Both the position numbers and the translations under genes were made by a program. The notes below the pieces were generated by a model. The model had not been told where the DNA came from and searched no databases. It saw only the letters and a list, made by a program, of their open reading frames with translations. 19,476 bases of DNA from Lactobacillus sp. UBA5804 (GTDB lineage: Bacteria; Bacillota; Bacilli; Lactobacillales; Lactobacillaceae). Location: the NCBI GenBank assembly GCA_002418055.1, contig DIDI01000047.1, positions 7,854-27,329 on the forward strand. Direction: 5' to 3'. This document shows positions 6,688 through 12,572 of the stretch, in pieces; positions within the stretch are counted from its first letter, which is position 1, and the number at the start of each line of letters is the position of its first letter.

Positions 6688-7584
6688 CTAAGCTTTTAAC
6701 AGCGGCATAAAGTCGACTGCTGGTTCAGCTGGAACCATTTGATGATATAGCTTTAAGCCGTGCTGGGCGAGTGCCTCAAAGTCAGCGATGTCATGCGGTG
6801 TCACGGCCACACTCTTTGCAACTTGTTTTGAGCCCGGTTTAGTCGACATGTTACCGACATTAATTGCAGGTAGTGTGACTTGCAGGTCGGTTAGCTCTTT
6901 CAAGATAGCCGGCCCCTTAACCAGTAACAAGACGCGTTGTCCATCATACTGATGGTTTTTGATACGCTTGGCAGCGCCTTTGCTGGTTAATATGCTCAAA
7001 TGGACACTGGCCGGACAGGCCATTTTAAGGGCCGTCTTTTGGGTGCTGCTCTTAACCACTTGATTGTCTATCACCATCAGCCGAGTTAATTGTAGGCGGT
7101 TAGTCCACATCGTGGCCACTTGACCATGAATGAGACGCTCATCAATGCGGACATTGAAGCTTCCGCCTTTAGCAGCTACTTTATTAATTGGCTGTGGGGC
7201 TATGGCTGTTTTGGCAGTAGCCTTAGTGGTTAATAGTCCACTACTTGTAGCTACTTCCCGATAAGCCTGCTCAGGAGCTGTTCCCGTGGCAATGCTTAAG
7301 AGCAAAGAAAAAGATAAGCCGGTATAAATGGCAACGCTAGGATGGTTAGCCTGAAACCGCAGGCCAGTATTGGCTGGGGTGCCACCCTTAAAGTCAACGA
7401 TAATAGTTGGCAAGCTATTGAAACTAGTAGCCACACGTTCAATTTCGCTAAGCAAGTCATTCTGGTTCATCGTTTGTTTAAAAGCGATGGTCTTTACATC
7501 TGGTAGTGGGCCGACAATCATTTGGCAGCTGGCGAGGGTTGCTGCTGCATAGTCGCCATGACTGATTAATAGTAGATTTGGCAT
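6688..7584 (-). CDS. PTS mannose-family fused subunit IIAB
   Basis: Cytosolic phosphotransfer protein of 298 residues. The IIA domain (1 to about 115) has its phospho-His at His9 in LLLISHGDYA. An Ala/Thr/Lys-rich linker (about 117-141) leads to the IIB domain (143-298) with phospho-His153 in VRIDERLIHGQVAT. Phosphate passes HPr to IIA to IIB to sugar bound by IIC/IID. The frame opens at 7626, but AGGAGG (7592-7597) fits ATG 7584, and the longer version would run through the operator repeats, so 7584 is chosen. First gene of the operon; its upstream region holds repeated operator boxes and a cre-like site, so induction by the sugar and carbon catabolite repression are likely. No regulator gene lies beside it. 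Confidence 0.94.
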   Translation of the reverse strand: MPNLLLISHGDYAAATLASCQMIVGPLPDVKTIAFKQTMNQNDLLSEIERVATSFNSLPTIIVDFKGGTPANTGLRFQANHPSVAIYTGLSFSLLLSIATGTAPEQAYREVATSSGLLTTKATAKTAIAPQPINKVAAKGGSFNVRIDERLIHGQVATMWTNRLQLTRLMVIDNQVVKSSTQKTALKMACPASVHLSILTSKGAAKRIKNHQYDGQRVLLLVKGPAILKELTDLQVTLPAINVGNMSTKPGSKQVAKSVAVTPHDIADFEALAQHGLKLYHQMVPAEPAVDFMPLLKA

Positions 7585-7606
7585 CCTGTTTCCTCCTATC
7601 TGGTTC

Positions 7607-7628
7607 AATTGGTAATTATATACCAATT
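7607..7628. promoter_or_regulatory. Inverted-repeat operator next to the PTS operon
   Basis: AATTGGTA (7607-7614) and TACCAATT (7621-7628) form a perfect 8-bp inverted repeat around ATTATA. It lies just before the ribosome site and covers one of two TATAAT sequences of the minus strand. TGGT/ACCA half-sites are usual for GntR/HutC-type repressors, but here they are spaced wider than the common TGGT-N4-ACCA. Confidence 0.6.
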
Positions 7629-7636
7629 AGATTATA
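7615..7636 (-). promoter_or_regulatory. Candidate -10 boxes of the PTS operon
   Basis: Two perfect minus-strand TATAAT hexamers occur at 7631-7636 and 7615-7620. No good -35 stands 17 bp from either, which suits a promoter under strong regulator control. The flanking repeats would overlap bound polymerase. Confidence 0.5.
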
Positions 7637-7727
7637 AAGCATATACCAATTCTGAAATAATGCAATGTAAGCACTAACAACAGCTAAATCACTGATAAAA
7701 GATATATACCAATATTTATAGACCAAT
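7618..7727. repeat. Array of ATATACCAAT boxes upstream of the PTS operon
   Basis: The 10-mer ATATACCAAT occurs exactly at 7618-7627, 7641-7650 and 7704-7713; a one-mismatch copy (ATAGACCAAT) is at 7718-7727, and an inverted partial copy is at 7607-7614. The spread (pitch 23, 63 and 14 bp) suggests several binding sites for one regulator. Confidence 0.7.
7666..7679. promoter_or_regulatory. cre-like (CcpA) site upstream of the PTS operon
   Basis: TGTAAGCACTAACA fits the catabolite-responsive element pattern TGWNANCGNTNWCA with one deviation (CA in place of the central CG). It lies about 30 bp upstream of the first -10 box, between the operator repeats. Confidence 0.55.
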
Positions 7728-7743
7728 AATAACAACATCATAA

Positions 7744-7776
7744 AAAAATAAGTAGGGGATTTCCCTACTTATTTTT
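7744..7776. terminator. Terminator of the lysine ABC transporter operon
   Basis: A 14-bp perfect stem (7744-7757 with 7763-7776, loop GATTT) with A/T tracts on both sides starts 6 bp after the ATPase stop on the minus strand. Confidence 0.92.
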
Positions 7777-7781
7777 GCTGG

Positions 7782-8525
7782 TTAGGCGTTAAAGTGACGT
7801 AAGAACTTTCGAGTTGCTTCGAGCTTGGGGTGCTCTAGCATAACTGCTGGTGTTCCTGCTTCAGCTACGACCCCTCCCGAGATAAAGGCAATTTGATCGG
7901 AAACTTCTTTCGCAAAGGTGAGCTCATGAGTAACGATAATCATGGTAAGCCCGGTAGCTGCAAGTTTCTTCATCACAGTTAGCACCTCATTGACCATTTC
8001 TGGATCAAGGGCACTCGTTGGTTCATCGAATAGGAGCAACTCGGGATCCATTGAGATCGCGCGGGCAATGGCTACCCGCTGCTGCTGACCACCAGATAAT
8101 TGATTGGGTTTGGCATCAAGATAGGGTGACATCCCAACTAGCTTTAGGTTGGCGCGGGCAGTGGCCTTTGCCTCTTCTGGCGATTTTTTGAGCACTAATT
8201 CTGGCCCAATCGTACAATTTTCTAAGACGTTTTTATTAATGAAGAGGTTGAACTGCTGAAAAACCATGCCTACTTTGGCCCGATAGCGGTTAAGCTGGTA
8301 GCCCGGATCTAGGATGTTCTCACCATGGAAGCAAATTTTTCCAGCAGTGGGTTTTTCTAACAAGTTAATACAGCGTAGAGTAGTTGATTTACCGCCACCT
8401 GAAGGGCCAATAATCGTCATAATTTCGCCTTGCTGGATATCAAATGAAATATCTTTCAGGACCTGGTGTTGACCAAATTGCTTTTGTAAGTGCTGTAAAC
8501 TTAAAATTGGCTTAGTTTTTGTCAT
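7782..8525 (-). CDS. Amino-acid ABC transporter ATPase, probable lysine uptake
   Basis: A 247-residue ATPase of the polar amino acid uptake class (GlnQ-like). All motifs are intact: Walker A GPSGGGKST (40-48), Q-loop Gln90, signature LSGGQQQR (143-150), Walker B LLLFDEPTSALD (163-174), and switch His200 in VTHEL. The frame is open to 8555, but the ten extra residues would lie wholly within the previous gene; ATG 8525, overlapping that gene by 14 bp, gives the usual MTKTKPILSLQHL start. Partner of the fused binding-protein/permease just upstream. Controlled by the lysine riboswitch of the shared leader, so lysine is the likely substrate. Confidence 0.93.
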   Translation of the reverse strand: MTKTKPILSLQHLQKQFGQHQVLKDISFDIQQGEIMTIIGPSGGGKSTTLRCINLLEKPTAGKICFHGENILDPGYQLNRYRAKVGMVFQQFNLFINKNVLENCTIGPELVLKKSPEEAKATARANLKLVGMSPYLDAKPNQLSGGQQQRVAIARAISMDPELLLFDEPTSALDPEMVNEVLTVMKKLAATGLTMIIVTHELTFAKEVSDQIAFISGGVVAEAGTPAVMLEHPKLEATRKFLRHFNA

Positions 8526-10140
8526 CGTGCTGAATCTCACTTTCCATAAGTCCAACCTGTAACTGATTTCCCATCAAATCATAATTCTTAGGCCCCGCTA
8601 ATCTACGCTCGATTAGGTTAAAGATTCGCGTGATGCTGAAGGTAAGAATGAGATAAATGACCGAAATAATAAAGTAAGTTGGGAAAAATTCAAAGGTCTG
8701 ACTGGCCACGGTCGTACCGACGAAGAACAATTCAGAGACAGAGATGATACTCAGCACTGAGGTGTCCTTGATATTGACGATAAATTCGTTGGTAATCGAA
8801 GGTAAACAGTTGCGAATCGCTTGCGGTAAAATAATGTGCCACATTTTTTGGCTATGTGACATCCCGATAGCGCTGGCAGCTTCGAATTGTCCCTGAGGGG
8901 TTGCAGTAATCCCCCCACGAATGACTTCTGCCAAGTAAGCACCAGTGTTAATTGAAACAATTAACAGTGCAGCGACAGTCCGATTAAGATTGATATGCCA
9001 CAACTGGGCAATTCCGTAATAGATTACGGCGGCTTGGACCATCATTGGTGTTCCCCGGAAGATTTCGACGTAGACGGATAAGAGCCACTTGACGATTCTT
9101 AATAAAATACGCTTGCTTCGCGTGGTTGGCGTGGGGATCGTGCGCACAATCCCCACTAGTAATCCGATAACGAAACCAACAATCGTCCCAACGAGGGCGA
9201 GTAGTAAGGTCATACCAACCCCGCTTAAAATCATGCCACCATATTGGTTCATAATCTTGACGAACAGGTTCTCATGTTTTTCTTGCTTGGTTTGTGAGTC
9301 ACCAGCGCGCGGTTGTTGTCTTACAGCTGCGTTCATGAGGGCCACGCGTTTAGCAGCTGAAATGGTGGCTAAAATACGGTTGGTCTGACGCAGCAGCGTA
9401 GTATTGCGCTTCTTTACCCCGATTGAAGTGATGGCGTCACTTTTGGCGACCTTAAAGCCCTTCATCCGGCTGAGGTTAATAGCGACAATATTTTTATTAA
9501 CGCGGTGATAACTCTCGTATTCGATATCTTCAGCTACGTAGCCATCGATGGTGCCAGACTGTAAACTTTGCCGCATGGCAGAGAAGTCAGTCATGGCATT
9601 TTCCCGCTTAGCACCACGCAGTTGTTTGATTAAGTCATAGTGTAGTGTTCCTTGTTGCGCGGTTAAACGTGCCCCGCTGAAATCGTTTAGACCTTTTGCA
9701 GTTGCAAACTTGCTAGCCTTGTTGACGATAATGACAAAAGTACTTTTCCGGTATGGCTGTGAGAAGTTGATGACCTTACGCCGATCAGCCGTAGGTGACA
9801 TCCCCGCAATAATTAAATCAATTTTGCCGGAAGTTAAGGCTGGTAGTAGCCCATCCCACTGGGTTTTCTCAACCACTACCCGGCGATGTAAATGACGTCC
9901 GATAATTTTGGCAATTTGGACATCGTAGCCATTAGCAAATTGCTTAGAGCCATCGATAGGCGCTGCGCCATGTGCAGCTGTCGTTTGCGTCCAATTGTAC
10001 GGTGGGTAGTTAGCCTCCATTCCGATTTTTAAAGTTGGTTCATGTTTAGCTGCTTGCACGGACTGAAATTGCCCGAACCCCAGCAATAAACTGCACAGAA
10101 CTAACAAACTTGCTAAACAAGCAGTGAGTCTTGACTTCAT
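8512..10140 (-). CDS. Fused substrate-binding protein and permease of an amino-acid ABC transporter (probable lysine importer)
   Basis: A 542-residue fusion. Residues 1-30 are a signal sequence/membrane anchor (LLVLCSLLLGFGQFQSVQA). Residues 35-272 form an SBP_bac_3 domain, with LKIGMEANYPPYNW at its start, GYDVQIAKIIG, and SPTADRRKVINFSQPY with the Arg-Lys region that holds the ligand carboxylate. Residues 303-512 form the membrane part with the EAA loop (EAASAIGMSHSQKMWHIILPQA, about 420-441), which docks to the ATPase. Such fusions are common in Lactobacillales. ATG 10140 has GGGAGG with 9-nt spacing. The leader holds a lysine riboswitch, which supports lysine as substrate; binding-site residues alone would only say 'polar amino acid'. 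Confidence 0.93.
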   Translation of the reverse strand: MKSRLTACLASLLVLCSLLLGFGQFQSVQAAKHEPTLKIGMEANYPPYNWTQTTAAHGAAPIDGSKQFANGYDVQIAKIIGRHLHRRVVVEKTQWDGLLPALTSGKIDLIIAGMSPTADRRKVINFSQPYRKSTFVIIVNKASKFATAKGLNDFSGARLTAQQGTLHYDLIKQLRGAKRENAMTDFSAMRQSLQSGTIDGYVAEDIEYESYHRVNKNIVAINLSRMKGFKVAKSDAITSIGVKKRNTTLLRQTNRILATISAAKRVALMNAAVRQQPRAGDSQTKQEKHENLFVKIMNQYGGMILSGVGMTLLLALVGTIVGFVIGLLVGIVRTIPTPTTRSKRILLRIVKWLLSVYVEIFRGTPMMVQAAVIYYGIAQLWHINLNRTVAALLIVSINTGAYLAEVIRGGITATPQGQFEAASAIGMSHSQKMWHIILPQAIRNCLPSITNEFIVNIKDTSVLSIISVSELFFVGTTVASQTFEFFPTYFIISVIYLILTFSITRIFNLIERRLAGPKNYDLMGNQLQVGLMESEIQHDDKN

Positions 10141-10193
10141 TTTGAAAAACCTCCCATGGTTTTAAATAAAGCCAACACAATAAAAAGCGTATT

Positions 10194-10222
10194 AAAAAAC
10201 CCCGTTGTTTCATACAACGAGG
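10194..10222 (-). terminator. Riboswitch-controlled terminator before the ABC operon
   Basis: On the minus strand CCTCGTTGT pairs with ACAACGGGG (10214-10222 with 10200-10208, 5-nt loop), followed by TTTTTT. It lies between the lysine aptamer and the start codon, so it should stop transcription when lysine is bound. Confidence 0.85.
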
Positions 10223-10257
10223 CGTTATCATCAATAACGATATCAAAAACTGATACC
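10223..10257 (-). other. Expression-platform hairpins between aptamer and terminator
   Basis: Two further inverted repeats lie here: CGTTAT/ATAACG (10223-10228 with 10234-10239) and GATATCA/TGATACC (10239-10245 with 10251-10257). The first shares a base with the foot of the terminator and could take part in the alternative fold. Which pairing is the antiterminator is not settled by eye. Confidence 0.5.
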
Positions 10258-10261
10258 AGAT

Positions 10262-10428
10262 CATATAGCGCTCCCTGGGGACAGACCAGGACAGTCTACA
10301 AGATATGCTCTTGTAGCCCAACAACCTGACTTCACAAAAAATCAGATTATTTCGGCAACGTGCCTTAGATGAATCGTCAAAGTCTTTGTGAACTCTAATT
10401 CACCTAGTGCAGGTCGCAACCTCTATTG
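10262..10428 (-). ncRNA. Lysine riboswitch (L-box) aptamer
   Basis: Read on the minus strand, the leader holds the conserved L-box blocks in order: AATAGAGGTTGCGA at the 5' side, GTTGCCGAAAT, then a GGGCTACAAG...CTTGTAGACTGTC hairpin block, and GGAGCGCTAT at the 3' side, with ATAG/CTAT closing helix P1. Size (about 167 nt) and order match the lysine class. The L-box binds lysine and in Firmicutes mostly shuts off lysine biosynthesis or transport genes by termination. It is followed by a terminator and the ABC transporter genes. Confidence 0.92.
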
Positions 10429-10455
10429 CATTGGAAAAATATTTAACTGAAATTT

Positions 10456-10484
10456 AGATTAAATGATTCTTAGCGATTTGTCAA
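10456..10484 (-). promoter_or_regulatory. Promoter of the lysine riboswitch-ABC operon
   Basis: On the minus strand TTGACA (10479-10484, perfect) and TAATCT (10456-10461) are 17 bp apart, with the transcript start about 20 nt before the aptamer. The -35 is 20 bp beyond the stop codon of the TerC-like gene. Confidence 0.85.
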
Positions 10485-10503
10485 GCCTTAGTGGCAGAAT
10501 TAA

Positions 10504-11265
10504 TTAAAAACGATGGTGGCTATCGCGGTGGTGCCGCAAAAAGTGAAAGCCGATGGTTAATAGAAAAATGGCTAGGACGAAAAATGCAAATAGGTTATTG
10601 GGTAATTCGTAATTCAGTGGTGGCAGTGATACTAACAACTTCAAGGCAATCACGCCAATTAAAATATAGGCCATTGCTTGTAACTCGGGAATAATGACCA
10701 TTAATTTAATAATCAGCTCGGCGACTCCCCGCATACAGATAATCCCAATCATACCGCCAATAAGGACGACTACCGGATTATCAGAGATGGCTAAGGCTGC
10801 CAGTACCGAGTCGATTGAGAAGACAATGTCCATGGCTTCAATCCCAATGACAGTGCGCCAAAAGCGGGATAAGCCCTGATGCTTCTTAGCAGATATCATT
10901 TTAGGTGGCTGTTTACTAGCAATTTTTGGGTGACGCTCATCCCAAAAAAATTTAACAGCCAGATAAAATAGATAGGCACTGCCTGCTAATTTAATTTCCC
11001 AAAAATTAATGAGATAAGTACCGATGCCGATGACGATAAAGCGAAATAGATAAGCGCCCCATAAGCCATAAATTAAGGACTTGCGTTGGTCACTCTTGCT
11101 GGGCAAGACTTGCGTTTGGGCAGCTAATACTACGGCATTGTCAACACTTAATAAGCATTCCATCAGAATAAGTGTCAAGATGATTAGCCAATCTTTTCCG
11201 CTGGTGAGGACATTGCCCCAATTTTGTAAACTAAAAAATGGCGCATAAAGTTTTAAAATAAACAT
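10504..11265 (-). CDS. TerC/Alx family membrane protein, probable metal (manganese) exporter
   Basis: A 253-residue protein with about seven hydrophobic segments and the two acidic membrane motifs of the family: MECLLSVDNAVVLA (Glu36, Asp42) and GIEAMDIVFSIDSVLAALAIS (Glu143, Asp146, Asp152). A His/Lys-rich cytosolic loop (about 111-133) separates the halves, and the C-terminus is His-rich (HHRDSHHRF). Several TerC proteins of Bacillus and E. coli export manganese or support metal loading of secreted enzymes, so a Mn role is likely but inferred. No yybP-ykoY riboswitch is present; it starts 28 bp after the sirtuin gene with AAAGGAA upstream, so the two form an operon. No terminator is seen before the next promoter. 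Confidence 0.88.
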   Translation of the reverse strand: MFILKLYAPFFSLQNWGNVLTSGKDWLIILTLILMECLLSVDNAVVLAAQTQVLPSKSDQRKSLIYGLWGAYLFRFIVIGIGTYLINFWEIKLAGSAYLFYLAVKFFWDERHPKIASKQPPKMISAKKHQGLSRFWRTVIGIEAMDIVFSIDSVLAALAISDNPVVVLIGGMIGIICMRGVAELIIKLMVIIPELQAMAYILIGVIALKLLVSLPPLNYELPNNLFAFFVLAIFLLTIGFHFLRHHRDSHHRF

Positions 11266-11293
11266 GCTGTTCCTTTTCCAAAGTAATTAGGCA

Positions 11294-11995
11294 CTAGAGT
11301 TCTTTGAAGACATCTAGTGCGTCGCCAATTAAACTATGAACCCCAGTCGCTGCAATGGCCGTTTTATTAATCGCCCAGACGCTAGCGCCAGGTTGCCGGT
11401 ATGCTAATAGTTGCGCAAAGGGATAGACCACGAAGCTGGTGCCACAAATGATGACTAAATCACTTTGCTGCATGGCAGCGACTGATTGTTCTAGGACAGT
11501 TGAATCAATGCCTTCATTGTAGAGCACGATACCAGGACGTAGAATACCGCCACAGCCTTCATGCTGCCAGCCTTGCTGATAGGTTTTAAAACTAACTTTT
11601 TGGTGACATTGACTGCAATAAAGCCGATATAAGTTGCCGTGAAATTCGATCACGTGCGGGTTAGCGGCTTTAGTATCGAGGGTATCAATATTCTGTGTAA
11701 TTAGCGTACCTTTAGCTCGGCACCAAGCTGCAATTTTTTGGTGAATCAAATTAGGCTGTGCTTCGGGAAAATACATGTTGTGCATGACGAAGTCATAGAA
11801 AAATTGTGGCCGGTGGTTTAAGGTATCAGGGCTTAAGATGGTTTCTGGTGGTTCACTGACACCATTGTAAATACCACTTTTTGAGCGGTAATCAGGGATG
11901 CCAGAGTGAGTTGAAACGCCTGCACCAGTTAAAAAAACAATGTGATGAGCTGCCACCATAGCAGCTTTAAGGGCTGCAATCTGAGAATTAGTCAT
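11294..11995 (-). CDS. SIR2-family NAD-dependent protein deacylase (sirtuin)
   Basis: A 233-residue sirtuin that removes acyl groups from lysine using NAD+. Visible: the NAD loop GAGVSTHSGIPDYR (24-37), TQNIDTLD (100-107), catalytic His119 in IEFHGNLYRLYC, the first zinc pair Cys127-x2-Cys130, and LRPGIVLYNE (152-161) plus IICGTSFVVYP (182-192). The second zinc pair, usually Cys-x2-Cys, reads His145-x2-Cys148 (HEGCGG), so zinc may be held by three Cys and one His. AGGAGG lies 11 nt before ATG 11995. First gene of an operon with the TerC-like gene. Acyl specificity is not determined. Confidence 0.93.
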   Translation of the reverse strand: MTNSQIAALKAAMVAAHHIVFLTGAGVSTHSGIPDYRSKSGIYNGVSEPPETILSPDTLNHRPQFFYDFVMHNMYFPEAQPNLIHQKIAAWCRAKGTLITQNIDTLDTKAANPHVIEFHGNLYRLYCSQCHQKVSFKTYQQGWQHEGCGGILRPGIVLYNEGIDSTVLEQSVAAMQQSDLVIICGTSFVVYPFAQLLAYRQPGASVWAINKTAIAATGVHSLIGDALDVFKEL

Positions 11996-12030
11996 TGCGA
12001 TGTTGCCTCCTAAATAAAACGACTAATTAA

Positions 12031-12036
12031 ATTATA
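12031..12036 (-). promoter_or_regulatory. -10 box of the sirtuin-TerC operon
   Basis: Perfect minus-strand TATAAT 36 bp before the sirtuin start. The -35 would fall on the -10 of the divergent gene at 12051-12056 and is poor. Confidence 0.5.
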
Positions 12037-12047
12037 AGCTACTTGTC

Positions 12048-12056
12048 TGATATAAT
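12048..12056 (+). promoter_or_regulatory. Extended -10 promoter of the small membrane protein gene
   Basis: TGA-TATAAT (12048-12056) is a full extended -10 with no clear -35, 32 bp before the ATG at 12088. Confidence 0.65.
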
Positions 12057-12087
12057 AGAAGCAGTAAGACATTTAGGGGTGAATAAA

Positions 12088-12567
12088 ATGACCATTGCAA
12101 ATAGTTTTAATCTTTTAATCGTAATTTTAATGGCTGCTTATGCCACTTACAGCTGGTATTGGCAGGCAAGTCTCGCTTATGCAGCGCGTTATCGCTATTC
12201 GTCAATTGTTTGGGCCGTGGTGTTTGTTTGGATTGGCTTTTCTGGTAATTATTTGACAATTGGCGATTCAGGTTTGGCCATTTTTGTGGCCCTATTCATG
12301 GTAATTTCGATTGTCGACGGTTTTTCTGGCATTACCAAGACACGGCTAGTCGTATCGGGCTATTTTAAGCGCACAATTCCGATTAAACAAATTCGCCAAG
12401 TGACAATTGTCAATGTGCCCAATCGGCGGTGGGCATCGGTTATTTGTATTTTTAAATCCGAGCGTGAACGCCAATATCTCCTGCGTTTCAGTGGCGATTT
12501 AGCAGATGTGATTCAGGCATTAAAGGCGCACCTTGGTGATGTTGGCATCGAGGTTCAATCGGCTTAA
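12088..12567 (+). CDS. Small membrane protein with C-terminal beta-rich domain, function unknown
   Basis: A 159-residue protein with three likely membrane helices (about 5-27, 38-56, 60-78) and a cytosolic C-terminal part (82-159). That part, ITKTRLVVSGYFKRTIPIKQIRQVTI and the strands after it, ending in a helix (DLADVIQALKAHL), looks like a short bacterial PH-type domain (inference from pattern, not proven). The frame is open to 12043, but that would put the start before the promoter -10; AGGGGTG 7 nt before ATG 12088 decides the start. It diverges from the sirtuin gene and converges with cardiolipin synthase, with only 5 bp between the stops. I do not recognise a named family. Confidence 0.75.
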   Translation: MTIANSFNLLIVILMAAYATYSWYWQASLAYAARYRYSSIVWAVVFVWIGFSGNYLTIGDSGLAIFVALFMVISIVDGFSGITKTRLVVSGYFKRTIPIKQIRQVTIVNVPNRRWASVICIFKSERERQYLLRFSGDLADVIQALKAHLGDVGIEVQSA

Positions 12568-12572
12568 TTTGC

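Noticed and set aside
8751..9895. Short reading frames on either strand within the ABC fusion gene
   Set aside because: They are shadows of a conserved, motif-rich coding frame.
10046..10324. 92-codon minus-strand frame over the riboswitch leader
   Set aside because: It runs through the aptamer, terminator and start of the ABC gene; RNA structure explains the region.
5085..10484. PTS and ABC operons as one nutrient-uptake island
   Set aside because: A strong terminator at 7744-7776 and separate promoters with different signals (sugar/CcpA versus lysine) show independent units.
10141..10503. T-box leader upstream of the ABC transporter
   Set aside because: The leader lacks the T-box sequence near the terminator, while the conserved lysine-aptamer blocks are all present in order.
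11266..11293. yybP-ykoY manganese riboswitch before the TerC-like gene
   Set aside because: The gap to the sirtuin gene is only 28 bp, too short, and carries none of the motif.
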